A DNA stretch of 64,000 nucleotides from Lepraria neglecta (taxonomy: Eukaryota; Ascomycota; Lecanoromycetes; Lecanorales; Stereocaulaceae), in NCBI GenBank assembly GCA_033220425.1, contig CM065647.1, positions 5,270,001 through 5,334,000 of the forward strand, in the 5' to 3' direction. The notes under the pieces are model-generated. The model saw only the letters and a list, made by a program, of their open reading frames with translations, was not told the origin of the DNA and made no database searches. This document shows, in pieces, positions 12,615 to 24,250 of the stretch. The position numbers and the translations under genes were made by a program. Position 1 is the stretch's first letter; every line of letters starts with the position of its first letter.

Positions 12615-14438
12615 ATGGCTTCGAACGATCCCGGCTTCGCGGTGATGCCCACGGCAGAAGACCCTACAAAAGGCGGTATTGGGAAAGATAGCGAGGCCGG
12701 CGACGAGCAGCCAGTCGCTCCAGATCAGTTCGATCTCAAATACGAGACATCGAAGTGGGAGATCTGGGCATACTATTCCTACTACATCGGCAACAATGGC
12801 TTGACGCTGTTCAATTTTGCGCCGACGGCTTTTCAGAACCTGCTATCGGAGGCTGCTGGGGACGCTGGGACATTGCAGTTTGCGGGCGTGAATAGGACTA
12901 TCAACAGTATAGTACTGGTTTGCAATGGCATTAGCTTTGCTATTCAAATTGTGCTGTTTTTGATTATTGGGAGCTATGCTGGTACGCATCAACCAATGCA
13001 GAAGACATGTGTGGCTAGTGCTGATGAAAGGCCAGACTTCGGCCACTCGCGTCCCAATATCCTTATCGTTCTGTCGATCGTCGCTTTCGCTATAGGTTTT
13101 GGGTGGATGGGTGTACATACTGCTAATAAATGGCATGTTGCTGCAGGACTGTATATTGTGGGCTGTGAGTAGAAATTGAGCCCAGAAAGTCTGCTCAGAA
13201 GCTGATGGCTGTAGTAATCGCCTACCAAACTACCCTAACCTTCTGGACTGCTGCATTTCCAGGACTTGCTCGCAACACACATCAGCTGAGGGTGAAAGCA
13301 GAGCAGTACACGGCAGGAAAAATCACTCGAGATCAATATGACTATGCAGATACGCTACAAAGGAGCCGCCTGTCCAACATGGCTTTCTACATCCAGTCCT
13401 GCGGCGAGATCGTTATTTTAGCAGTCATCGTTGGCGTCCTCTACGGCGTGAATGTCACGGCCAGCGAGGCGAACAATAATTACGGGTTGAGTGTTCTTAT
13501 TGCCTTCGCGACTGGGGTGTGGCTGCTACTAGCGCTACCGTGGTTCATCTTGGAGAAGAGAAGGCCTGGACAGCCACTTCCTCCGAACATGAACATGTTA
13601 GTGTGCCAACTCTTTGGAAATTTGTCACTGACTCCTTGAGCAGCGTTGTGGTTGGCTTCTGGCAACTTTATCGAGCCATCACCCACATTTGGCGGCTGAA
13701 GCAGAGTCTTGTCTACCTCATTGGCTACTTCCTGCTTGGAGATTCTCTCAATACAACTGTAACCGTCATCGCGACCTTGCAGAACGAGGTCGTCGAGTAT
13801 AATACCTTGACTTTAACGTACCTCCTACTTGTTGGTATAGCAGCGCAAGCTATCGGCATCTACAGCTTTTGGTGGATCCAACAGAGGTATCAATTGAGCA
13901 CGAAAACTATGTTCAATGCTGTTGTTGTTGGCATAATTCTGCTGTAGGTTCCCCACCCTGTGCATCTTCCTCTATCTGGAAGCTCGAAGCTAACGCGTTG
14001 ACATTTAGTGATGGCTGGGGCATGATAGGCATCTGGACACAAACATTCGGCTTTCACCATGTCTGGGAATTCTGGGTCTACCAAACTTTCTACGGCCTAT
14101 TCGTCTGCCCTTGGTACTCGTACTCGCAGATCATGATCTCAGAAGTCACGCCCCGCGGCAAAGAGTTTCTCTTCTTCTCACTTTTCTCTATTATTGGCAA
14201 GACTTCTTCATTTATCGGCCCATTGGTGTCATCAGCTATCATCGATGCCAGTCCACATGGCAATAACAGCACACCGTTTTACTTTCTGTTTGGGTTGAGT
14301 CTACTAAGTGCAGGACTCTTGGTTGCGTTCTTGGATTTGAAGAAGAGTAGGGCTGAGCAGGCGAGATTTTTGCGGGATGAGGAGCTGGTGAGGGAGAAAT
14401 TGAAGTTTGAAGCTGGGAATGGAAGCTTGGGAAGTTGA
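12615..14438 (+). CDS. Atg22-like vacuolar MFS transporter
   Basis: Five exons: 12615-12981, 13036-13164, 13215-13596, 13644-13943 and 14009-14438. Phases agree, giving 535 aa. After a hydrophilic start of about 45 residues comes KWEIWAYYSYYIGNNG..LFNFAPTAFQ, characteristic of the Atg22 branch of the major facilitator superfamily. About ten to twelve hydrophobic spans follow. Conserved marks include RPNILIVLSIVAFAIGFGW, AYQTTLTFWTAAFPGLARN, FLLGDSLNTTVTVIATLQNE and the C-terminal VTPRGKEFLFFSLFSIIGKTSS. Atg22 effluxes amino acids from the vacuole after autophagic breakdown; filamentous fungi have several paralogues, so the exact substrate is uncertain and I give no symbol. The last intron lies in the TM7-8 region. 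Nothing looks broken. Confidence 0.9.
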
Positions 14439-14773
14439 GTACCGTTGATGTTGTCAAGATTTGTTTCTGATATATATACCCATAATCTCGAGACAACCCT
14501 CTCTAAATATTCACGACGTCTTTCCCACGAATCTTTACCAAGCCTTGCCGCAAGGTTTCCGCTGACGTTGACAAAGCACCATTACTAGACTCAAAAAGAA
14601 GGGGTTTGCATGAATGTTCCAACTGATTCCTGTTGATGCCTAGCAATGTAGTGCGAGAAGCAAACGTAATTGTCAGCAAAGAACCCATGCTATGTAAAAG
14701 CCATGCTCACCAATCGATTTTAAGCTTCCTACAGCACATCCCTCTTACTGAATCATCAGAAGCATCAAGCAAA

Positions 14774-16130
14774 ATGTCTATCGAGGGATGAACATCAGAC
14801 GTCGTTTCTGACCTTAAAGCTGACGAGCCATCACACGCGGGTGATCAAACTCAATCCAGCGACACTGGCACAACCCGGTTGACCGCACAGCGAGAACCTT
14901 CTCCTGAGTTGAGATACGCTGATCAGCATCTTCAAGCCCAAGAAACAATACCGCAAGAATCCTCTCCTGACATAGGAGCCTGTTCTGAATTCGGCCTACC
15001 TTCAGGACCTAGCTCCACGAGTAATCAGCAAAGGGAGATCCCAGACACCCCTCAGCGCAATCACGACGCCCCTCCTCCATGGTTGCTCTTGGTGGCTCGG
15101 TTCCGCTACCCTCGGCTCTCCTTCCTACAGCGCCTCTTGCTACTTTTCCTCCGGGCGCTCACGAGTATCGCGAGGGACGCTATAGCAGCTCCGATCTGCC
15201 GTTGCCTGAGGAAGCGGCAGATCTGCGGAACACGGGGATGAAGGAGTCGGAGGGATAAGGGGAGTCTGATGTGCCGTTTGGGGAACAGCTTGTTGATGGA
15301 GGGCGTGAGGATGTACCGAGGGAGAATGGGGGGTTACTGAATATTATTGCAGTGCTCTTGGCTGCCGTTCGGCGACGCGTAGATGCGTTGAGGGAGAAGT
15401 GTTGGGATGGGGGAAGGGGACTTAGGAGATAAGGGAGGGTACGGAGGAAAGCAGGCACGGTGGATTGGATGAAGGGTGGTTTCTTGCGACGAGGGTTGGT
15501 GGTGGGAATAGAGCAACGTTCCGGAGATCAAACGCCAAAGCTCGCAGCAGAGAGATGTGCAAGAAACTCCCCAGGGAGTCCATCTTCGCGTAACCACTCC
15601 GGAAATGGGAAGACGGCTCTATCCAGATGAACCCTTACCCAAGCAGCGAAGAGACGATCCTGACGCTGTGTGGATGTACCAGGATCCTCGCTATCGTCAT
15701 CATTCCGAAGTGGTTCCCAGTCCCTACCTTTCCAATCGTGATACTGAGGCCCCTCCTGGGACCTTGGGCGCTGCTCATCATTCAACTTGGCGGTCTCCTG
15801 CTCGTGCTGGCCACGCATATGGCGAAGGGGATAGATATCTCATTACACCATCTGAGAGCCAAGCGGGAAGAGGGAGACAATTACGCCAGTTTCAAGTATT
15901 CGGCGGAGAACAGCTTATTGGGACAGAATAAACGCATAGCTGATCTTGAAGGACAAGGACATGTTGCTAAGCGAGACAATTAGGGTAGCGGGGATGGGTG
16001 AGGGAGTCTTGGGGACGAAGAGACTAGCAAGAAGTCAGATAAAGGCGTTGGCGGCAACCAGGCATGAATGTTTTCCGTGGCATTGCGAAGGTCGAGAGCT
16101 GCCAGTAGACGCAAGGGATACGGAGTAAGG
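14774..16130 (+). pseudogene. Low-complexity coding relic, unrecognised
   Basis: An ATG at 14774 opens a frame that, apart from one in-frame TGA after five codons, continues to 15241 with Glu/Pro/Ser/Gln-rich composition (..TSDVVSDLKADEPS.. then ..PSPELRYADQ..). Other frames take over with similar acidic, Pro-rich sequence up to about 15600. A further stretch at 15627-15983 encodes two hydrophobic segments followed by a charged helix. No domain is recognised. The succession of open frames with GC-rich coding-like composition suggests a decayed gene, possibly of a membrane protein. Chance open frames in GC-rich DNA are a real alternative. Confidence 0.3.
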
Positions 16131-16609
16131 TTGGTGGTTTGCCATTAGATCTTGCCTTCTTTTCTAGCATTGATTCAATCGAAATCCATCTTTAGAAAGT
16201 CTCCCTGAAGCAATGCCTGGATGATGTCGAGCATGTAGGTAAAGGCGTTCGGCTATTAAGCGGGCACCTGCCTAGAGCAAGCGCTAGAACTGGCAGTATC
16301 TGTGCCCAGAGCTTGCGCCTGAAGTGATAAGAGCCGGGATATTCCGGAGGCGACCTGATACATTCAGGCGGCCAATTCTGGGGTTGTTCTCTAGGACTGT
16401 GGCTGATTGAGGGGTAGTTCTACATGCCGAATAGCCGTGTCAGCCCTAAGGAAACACCTCCGTACTACGCACTTTCCATTCCACCAAAACAACGCGATGA
16501 TAAGCTAATCACCATAGTCAAAGAGACCCTTCGCCGAGTAACTACGCCCGACTCACATTTTCCAAATCCCGAATATCGGCGACATACTCTGCGATAATGG
16601 CCTTGATGT
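16131..16609. other. Intergenic upstream of dicarboxylate transporter
   Basis: No ORF, RNA or repeat is recognised in these bases. It probably holds the promoter of the transporter that begins at 16673. Confidence 0.4.
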
Positions 16610-16672
16610 ATGGCTCGCATGCTCCTGTGGTTCTTCCTCTACAATTACACGAGTCCCATCTTCCCCGCAAGA

Positions 16673-18263
16673 ATGCCAGGCAAGAAGCAGGTCACCATCG
16701 ACGCTCCCTCAACCAGGTCCTCCTCTAGCAGAGAGAGAGATCATACACACAATGGTGACCTGACTCCCCGCCGGGGTATGATCCCCGTGCCGAAGCATAT
16801 GCTGTCTCCAGGGCAAGATGGATACCGCACGCCTACAATTGAGGACTATGAGATGCACAATTGTCGGCCAACACCTACCTACCACGACCCAGGCCTCCCG
16901 AACAACAATATACATTTGCGATTGCCTTCTCTATCTGGTGGCTACGTCAATAGCCCGTCGCTTAACCTTAGCACTACGAGTGGTCAAGGTATCCTCGAGA
17001 AGCTTCAGTGGAGGGAACGCATTCGTCATTACACGTGGACATTCTTCACCATGACAATGGCAACTGGAGGGCTTGCCAATGTACTATATGAAGGTACATA
17101 ACCCCCTAGGGTAGCATTGGGGCCGGAACAACCTGACATAGTCGATGTACAGTGCCCTTCCGTTTCCGAGGCCTCGAAACCCTAGGCGTCTTCTTCTTCC
17201 TCCTGAACATTGCCTTGTTCATCCTTAACATAATGATGATCTCCCTACGCTTCTATTGCTATCCCGAGACATTCAAAGCTTCGATTCTACACCCCACAGA
17301 ACGACTGTTCATCCCAGCTGCTGTGGTATCATTCGGGACCATTCTCCTCAATATCTCCCAATACGGCCCAAACCGAGCTGGACATTGGCTCAACGAGGCT
17401 GTTACGGTCTGCTTCTGGATAGATGCTGCGTTGGCTGTTCTAAGCTCCATGGGGGTTTATCTCGTCATGTGAGACACTCGCTATACCCTTGCAGCATACA
17501 GACACTAATCATCAGCAGGTGGTCCACCGCCTCCTTCACAATTGCACAAATGACCCCGATCTGGATCTTCCCAGCCTATCCGCTTCTCATCATCGGCCCG
17601 CACGCCGGTGTCCTTAGTAAGACAGTAGTGCAAAACAAGGCATTCAACATTATAGTTGGTGGATTCACATTGCAAGGAATTGGCTTCATGGTCTCAATGA
17701 TGATCTACTCCGCCTTTATATACCGCCTCATGACGCAGAAGCTACCTCAAGAAAGCACAAGACCGGGAATGTTCGTCTCAGTAGGACCAAGCGGGTTTAC
17801 TGTGGCTGGTGTCATTGGCATGGCAGAAGGTGCTCAACGAGCGCTACCGGCAGACTTCATGGGCGATTCTGTGGTGGCAGCAATGGTTCTCAAAGTCGTT
17901 GCAGCTTGGATGAGCCTCTGGATCTGGGGTCTCGCTCTATGGTTCTTCTCCATATCCGCGGGCGCCCACTGGTCCTGCGTTGGTCGAGACAGGATGCATT
18001 TCACCATGACATGGTATTCTTATGTCTTTCCGAATACCGCGCTCGTCACCTCGACATTTGCAATCGGCAGAGCTTTCAACTCCAGGGCTATCCAAATCGT
18101 CGGCTGTGTGATGACTCCAATCCTTGTTGGTGTGTGGTTCTTCGTGGCCATTATGATGATCCGGGCTATCATCCTGAAACAAATTCTGTGGCCCCAGAAG
18201 GGTGAAGATAAAGATGAAGGAGGGTTTCTGGCACCGAAGATGCACAGGAGAATCAGTGTGTGA
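16673..18263 (+). CDS. C4-dicarboxylate / malate transporter (Mae1/TDT family)
   Basis: Exons 16673-17093, 17153-17468 and 17519-18263 join in phase to give 493 aa. A basic/Ser-rich cytosolic tail of about 115 residues precedes the first span at [16 protein letters not shown], the hallmark start of the tellurite-resistance/dicarboxylate transporter (SLAC1-like) fold. Further spans include [57 protein letters not shown] and the aromatic turn [13 protein letters not shown] ten-span channel-like transporter is expected. Family members move malate and other C4-dicarboxylates (Mae1) or sulfite (Ssu1); the GPSGFT motif is shared, so the anion is not settled by sequence. An upstream in-frame ATG at 16619 would add 18 hydrophobic residues. 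I prefer 16673 because of the basic start. Confidence 0.87.
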
Positions 18264-18372
18264 GGGTGCCAGAAAAGGACATGCGTTCGTATTAAAGCGT
18301 TATGCTACCATACACATCTAGGTGTCGCCCCACAATGCTCCGGAGCCCCTACCATTACCGTTCCTACAACAT

Positions 18373-18943
18373 CTATGCGACCTTCCTGACCTTACCTGTC
18401 TCGACCTCATACACCCATCCGGTAATAGTAACGCTATCCGGTATCGCCTTGCTCTCCTTCAAGAATTTCACATCATCCTCCACACCTTTCTCAAGATCTG
18501 GAAACGGCTGGAAGTCCAACCCTGACAGCTCTTGTTTCCCACTCGCTCCAAGTTGCTTCTCGACGACCGCGTGTGCGTCCTCGTTCTTGAAAGTGAGCAT
18601 GCCACAGCCGGTATGCTTGATCAGCAAGATCTCATTTGTGCCCAGCAGCTGCTCGGAGATGACGAGAGAGCGAATGGAGTCGCGCGCGTTGCCACCTGCG
18701 TTGCGGATGACATGTGCATCGCCGAGGTTGATTCCGAAAGCTGCTGCTGGATCGATTCGAGCGTCCATGCATGTCACTGGTGAGGTTCAGTCTTTCCGCT
18801 GTCTAGTTGGGCCTGAATAAGGATTCAGGGGACCTACCGACTGCATACTTCTTGGCTGGAGGAAGTGCTAGATGCCCTTCTTTGAAGCTTGACGCGTATT
18901 GCGCGTTCTTCTGCTCTAAGTTTTGCTGGATTTGCGACGCCAT
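18373..18943 (-). CDS. Short beta-carbonic anhydrase
   Basis: Two exons on the minus strand, 18943-18838 and 18776-18373, separated by a 61-bp intron, giving 169 aa. The zinc site is intact: CMDAR supplies Cys and the Asp-Arg dyad, and HTGCG supplies His and the second Cys. VIRNAGG between them is the conserved active-site strand. The enzyme interconverts CO2 and bicarbonate. The protein is of the short type (about 165-170 aa) common in filamentous ascomycetes, without a visible targeting peptide, so cytosolic location is likely. The start ATG at 18943 follows a TATA-like element about 95 bp upstream. Its 3' end faces the 3' end of the dicarboxylate transporter (convergent, about 110 bp apart). 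Confidence 0.92.
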
Positions 18944-19035
18944 TGTTGAATCACAGTTATGCTTTTCTTTTGAAGAATTGCAGTTCGTTTGAGGAAGACC
19001 TCTATTGAATTTCATACATTTCACGCCTAAATCTA

Positions 19036-19046
19036 CCTTATATATA
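19036..19046 (-). promoter_or_regulatory. TATA-like box of carbonic anhydrase gene
   Basis: On the minus strand the run TATATATAAGG lies about 95 bp upstream of the carbonic anhydrase ATG. Position and sequence fit a TATA box; transcription start was not determined. Confidence 0.45.
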
Positions 19047-19738
19047 CAGCCGACTTGTCAACAAAGCTCAAACAAATCTCGGGCTAGCTTCAAGCACGTG
19101 CGATGACGCCTTCATCATAAAGCACACCATGTTTGTTTGAATTGGATCCAGACTTTGGTTGATGCGAGGGGAAGGGTCTCAATGCGGGGTCGATCTGCAA
19201 ACCTCAAGCATGCCAGGCCTGAGTAGTAATAGAGAAGGGTACGAGACAGCGCGCCAACCGCATAGGGTTAGACCTTTAGCAAGCAGAGTTTTCATGCCCA
19301 ACCTCCCACTTTTAGATAGTATCATGCATAGCAGGGGAGTAAGGGTTCCATTGTTTGAAGCTTGAATGACATGAGTGGCTGCTGCAGTCCATATTCCCTT
19401 TTCTGTAATGACGCTAGTCTGCTCAACACATCCATTATCTTCGCTACATCTCTTAAACTCGGCCTATGAGATAAATGTTCAAGTCTTAAATTCTCAATTA
19501 TTCCACTGATCTAGAAACTTGATTTTGTGAAAAAGGCTAATGATGTTTCTCTAGCTACAGGTAATCGAAATCTTAAGTGTAACTAATACTTTATTAACAC
19601 TACTTTAATATCTAGTAAGTTCAAAGGAAGTATGCCGTCAGCTTGCACGAAAAGGTATAAGCAATATTATACTATGATCTTGCTTCCTCTGCATGTGAAC
19701 ATGAATCAGCCTTGGATCAGGCCATTCAAAACAGTATA
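19047..19738. other. AT-rich intergenic stretch
   Basis: No gene recognised. Base composition becomes AT-rich from about 19430 to 19740, with many TAA/TTA words, unlike the flanking carbonic anhydrase gene. This may be RIP-affected or low-complexity DNA bordering the nuclease-like gene. Confidence 0.4.
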
Positions 19739-21232
19739 CTAGTCACTAATAAAGTTGTGCTCCTCTTCCGCAAGGAGATCCTTATCCCGCTTTGGCTTCG
19801 TGCCTTCAAACTCTGCGACGACTCCGTCTTGAGTCTTCTGACTCTGTAATTTAGCTTTTACCGTCTTGGTGATATAGGAGATAGGCAGCTTGGCGACTTC
19901 ATTCATCTCCACCTTCTCCTTAAGGCGTATCAGGAACTCGTGTGGCAATTCCTCAAAGATGTCAAGGTGGTATGGACTAGGCGCTTTGGAAAGGTCTTGC
20001 TGTATTTCGATACCTCGTTGAATCACTTTGAGGTTACCGAAAATTTCTTCCAGCGAGAACGTGATGTACTGGGTGTTTGATGGTACATTCACTTTTGCTG
20101 GCGGCCATGCGTACTAATTGCAAAATGTCAGCAGGTAACCCTCTATATATCTGGTATTGTAATTAACTCACTCCTTGTTCAAAAACCTTTAGATCGCCTG
20201 GGATAGTCTTATGACGTCGGAGAACCTCGAATTTGAGCTCCACATTTCGGTATTCGTCAGCGCTTTGTTTTTGGGTGTAATTGAAAATGACTACAACTGA
20301 TGGCCGAGGTTTGTCGGCAAAGAGATATTCTTTCGCCTTTGCTTTGGCGTGTTTGAAGCTCTCAGAGTAAGCGACCTCGATGATAATTCCAGCTTTTTGG
20401 GAATCGTTGTCCAGAAATGTCCCAATTTGCATATCAGGTGCGAAATCTACGCGTTTTTTGTCCGATGAATCAGCTTTGTAAGTGATAAGAGAGTCGACGT
20501 TAACATCGAGAAGAATATCCAGGCCTGGGAGCGCTGTACCCTGGGCTTGCAAGGTTGGATGGTCTGGTAGGTTTCGAATCCAAAACCCCCACGGGAACAT
20601 CCTAATAGCATTATGGAGGATGGTAGATGCAAATACCGTAATCTCTGCGAAGCCATGTAAATACTCGAACTTGGCTGGTATACCGCAGTCTACCATGTCA
20701 GACTGAAATGTCTGGTAATCGCAGGCTACCTTGTATTTCTGGGATTCCAACCTCCCGAGTCCACCGTATTCCTCGATTTTAGCAATAACGTCAGGTTTCC
20801 AGTGGTTGATTTTCAGGTGTATAAAGGGATCGGGAGGGCCGCTGGCGGTACCTTGGTCTACTGGTGTTGTATCAACTATAGTTGTTGCTTCCTGACTGGG
20901 CTGGCCACTAGCTATGACTAATGGGATCGAGGGTAAGAGATCGGGGTAAGCTGCACATTTGTCTGCAGCTTTGGTTCGCTGCGGGTCGGTAGAAGCCTTG
21001 GACGATTGGGACGATTGGGACGAAGTCGATGAAGTTGAGGATTTGGAGGATTTGGAGGATTTGGAGGACTTGGGAGATGTAGAGGGAGATGTAGGTGGGG
21101 TTTGCTGCCGAGATTGGGATCAGTATCATCACGGAATAAAGGCTCAACGCTATATATTCGTCGTACGAAGAACCGACAGTATTCACCTACCTGGAGGCGA
21201 CTTCCCACATTGTCCTTGTTACCTGACGACAT
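19739..21232 (-). CDS. Hypothetical protein with Uma2-like PD-(D/E)XK signature
   Basis: Gene model: complement of exons 21232-21191, 21104-20172 and 20113-19739. The introns (86 and 58 bp) are phase 0, giving 449 aa. Residues about 15-60 are a Ser/Lys/Thr/Gln low-complexity linker built from short repeats. The folded part has an APDMQIGTF strand, then about 15 residues later GIIIEVAYSES, then a helix AKAKAKEYLF and a strand PSVVVIFNY. This order (Asp, E-x-[VA] strand, Lys-rich helix, hydrophobic strand) resembles Uma2-type PD-(D/E)XK nucleases, with EVA in place of the more usual ExK. The nuclease assignment is inference; no catalytic Lys is certain. The C-terminal exon is a charged helical region. 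The gene lies beside AT-rich DNA and could be an accessory or mobile-element-derived gene. Confidence 0.7.
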
Positions 21233-22300
21233 CTTCCCTCGACCTGGTGTTGAGCAATGGGCAATGTCTATGCCTTGCTAGGTAGCCGTAGGGTTGCTAA
21301 ACGGAGTTCAAAGATTTTAGCTGAAGGGCCCTTGTAGCTGAAGAGGTCCAGGAGTGTCTTACACTTGCAAAACTAAGAGGTTGATATTTGTAACTTGTAG
21401 GAAGAAGACGGTATGTCAGGAAAATACCACTGAAGCAAGAAGGACTTGATTGATGCTCAATGAGTGGTGTGTAGCTTGGTTTGTTCTACTTGCTAAAAAC
21501 TGCTATTTTAGGCAACTGCCTGCTTATGTAACGAATTACGTAACTCGTTGGGTTCAACCCCGCAACCGGCTAACGCGCAGAGGATGGAGCTTGGTATATC
21601 TCGCCGCATCCTTCGGCGTGCAGTAGCAACATCAATGCGGGCATCGTCGACAGGATTCGCCCAACAGCTCCAGCGCTCGCGCAGCAATAGCAACAAAGAT
21701 TCCTCGGTTTGAGTCCCTCTATCCGCTCCATCTGCTCCATCTGCTCCATCTGCTCCTTGTCTCTTTCTCTCGCTGCATCATCTGTGTGAGTCTCCTTCTG
21801 GCCATTGGCCGGCCTATTTCCGGTATTACAACGCTACGCCATAGCTGACTTCCCTTGCTCAACGACATGCTTTTGGTAAGCAATTTACGCCTTGCCGGCC
21901 TCGGTTAGCGGCTTTGAGCGTTTGACCGATGACCTAGCCGACTTCAAACCAGATACCTCTCTTGTAGTCTATCTGTAGACGTGCCATCCGAGATTCGCGA
22001 AGCAACTTGACAGCCCTTGCTCTTTCCTCGCATCGTTGTAGCCAAGCATCACCAAAAGAGCCATTGCCTATCTCGTCGACCTCCTTCCATGCTTCTTCGA
22101 TAATCGAGAAAGTCCAGAAGATCTCAAGGGACACAGCTCTCATATTGTCAAGTAGTTCTTCAACCCGTCATCCGAGGCTACCATCCGACCCATGAAAGGC
22201 CCATCCGTCCTTGATGCAGCGCGAGTCTTCGTAGAAGTCTTGCGTCGTCGAAGGATTCTCAGCCTGAATAACCCGTCTCGAGTCTTGGCAGTCTAGCGGA
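21233..22300. other. Intergenic with 9-bp tandem repeats
   Basis: No supported gene. At about 21725-21758 the 9-bp unit GCTCCATCT is repeated three to four times. A short minus-strand open frame at 21934-22143 has protein-like composition but no start context or motif that I recognise. Confidence 0.4.
21725..21758. repeat. 9-bp tandem repeat
   Basis: Units of GCTCCATCT (first unit diverged at its 5' base) are repeated head to tail, ending in GCTCCTTGT. It is not within a supported gene. Confidence 0.8.
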
Positions 22301-22301
22301 T

Positions 22302-22472
22302 CAGGCAGAGCATACGGAGAAGATGCGGAAATTTAAGCGGAAAATATATGGGAAATATACGGAAATTCGGCGGAAGATTGGCGGAAGACTGACGGAGCAG
22401 GCGGAGTATATAGAGAAGATGGGGAAATTTAAGCGGAAAATATACGGGAAATATGCGTAAATTCGGTGGAAT
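22302..22472. repeat. 96-bp tandem duplication
   Basis: A 96-bp unit beginning CAGGC[AG]GAG starts at 22302 and again at 22398. Both copies share AGAAGATG(C/G)GGAAATTTAAG and GGAAATAT(A/G)CG elements, with about a dozen substitutions. Most differences are C/T or A/G transitions. The second copy fades out near 22472. The unit itself is built of shorter GGAAA/GCGGAA motifs. No ORF runs through it. Confidence 0.75.
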
Positions 22473-23343
22473 AGCAGTGAGGCGGCATCGATCCGAGTGG
22501 CGTTTCTTCCCTTCTCAACCTCCAGCCAATAGCATGACGCTCGCAGACCTCAATATTCATCGCCGATGCCAAGGTTCTGTAGCTTTGATGTGCGAAGTTA
22601 TGACATAGGCAGGGTTTGCTGCCTTCGTAAGCCCTTAAACTCCCGTGAAAGATAGCAACCCCAAGATCTTGCTATGCCTATGGGATCGTGATGCAAGTTC
22701 CGCTTTCTCTAAAGTCCTCGAGAGTTGTATACAGCCAATGGTGGCCTGATGAAATTGCATCTAAATGCTAGTAGCAAGTTTCGATCAGCAGAGCTTGAGT
22801 TGAAAATGCAGTCGGTGTCAAGGTCAAGGAATCGCATTCTTGGACCGCGTCACTGCTGACGATAGCCTTTTGCAAGGTCTGCAGACGAGAAGGTTCGAGT
22901 GAAAACTTGAAGCGACGTGCGATCTTAAAGTAGGTTGTTGCTTCACTGCTCACCAGTGATGCTGTGAGTTGAGCCTGCACGAAGTAAAGGCTGCTAGCCA
23001 TCGTCCTTACATCAAAGAATTTCTCCCCATTTGCACGTCAGGTACTCGCGACCCAAGAACTTTTCTTCGAAATGACGCATCTTCTCCTGAGATGCATCTC
23101 TTTACATGACTATGCTCGCTATCATCGATACTTTTATCGCACAGATCCAGGCAACCCTTACACCAATCACTCACTTGGTGCTGATCCCGAAATGCTAAGG
23201 TGCAGGCACGGAGCAACCTTCATCGCGCACCACGGCTCCTGTTCTCAGCACCATAGGCCAAGTCAGCTGTTCAGCCTTGTCCCCTGTCGATCCTTTTTCT
23301 GCTTTAGGAGTAATCACATCATCTATGGTAGTAACGACTCAAA
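22473..23343. other. Intergenic, nothing recognised
   Basis: Short open frames on both strands lack start context and known motifs. Nothing further is supported. Confidence 0.4.
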
Positions 23344-24250
23344 ATGGCCCAGTAAGTTATACCTCCATTTCTTAGCTCTCGTTTCACTTGGATGAGCTCA
23401 CTGGTCCTACCTAGGCCATAATTTGAGTGCAAATTATGCAATGCAGAGTTCGAATCCGAGCAGGGTCTCAAGAGCCATCGACTTCATTCGAGCCGTTACG
23501 GCTGGCGCCATGAGGGCGATCGCGTCTCCAATTCAGAACACGCACTCGACAACACCGAAAAACTTCTGAGGTTCACCGAGCCGCCTCCGCTCAAAGCTCC
23601 GCCTACCCTTCACCTGAGGTGTCCCAGGCAGCCTCCACTTCCAAGAACGGTATCCATTCGTGCGCAGAATGCGGTAGGCAGTTCGGGACTCCACTGCAAC
23701 TACGTGAGGTGAGTGTAGCTTGCCAAAATAGTACCCGGTCGAAACGTGCAGGAGTACTGATTTCTCGCAGCACTCTCTTATACATCAGCCATACGATATC
23801 GCTTGTTGGGGTTGATCGGCAATGTTCAACGTATTCCACCCTGTTCGCCCACCTCGAATCAGAGACCTGTGTCGCAACTCGCATCCAATTAGACCAACTT
23901 GCCGTGGCATGTGAATACTCTAAAGACTACGTCATACCTGGCTGCGAAGCACACCTGAGAACCGGGGATAGGAAGAGGTCCCCAAGGCTGTCCTCAAAAG
24001 CAATACTGGTCGTTCCGGCTGCAGCGAGTGCGATCGACAATTTCCCACCGCTACTGCTCTTTTAGAACATCTCCGGTAGTCAACCCATCATCATCTGGCG
24101 TACCAGTGTGCGGGCTGTGGATCACAACATCGAGATCTGAGCGCACTGATTGCGCATGTTGAAGTCAGCGACTGTGGCGAGGGTGTGAACTCTGGCACAG
24201 GCAGTATCAGCCAACTGCTTGGCCACCTCTACAATAACCTAGAGCAATGA
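23344..24250 (+). pseudogene. C2H2-type zinc-finger protein relic
   Basis: Read across frame breaks, this region encodes several finger-like units of a large fungal C2H2 family: ECKLCNAEF..SHRLH near 23425, HSCAECGRQF near 23660, GCSECDRQFPT..LLEHL near 24020, and CAGCGSQHRDLSALIAHVE near 24110. The end is GTGSISQLLGHLYNN, a C-terminal motif I associate with this family. Breaks include a one-base shift at an A5 run near 23562, a probable intron after LQLRE (donor about 23709), and a TAG near 24073. The first unit is also preceded by a TAA where CAA would read through. Such proteins usually bind nucleic acid; this copy looks inactive unless some stops lie in unrecognised introns. A related relic sits at 61979-63008. 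Confidence 0.55.

Noticed and set aside
23445-23470. Run resembling the B-box of a tRNA gene (GTTCGAATCC)
   Set aside because: It lies within the coding frame of the C2H2 finger relic (..AEFESEQ..), and no matching A-box or acceptor stem can be placed around it.
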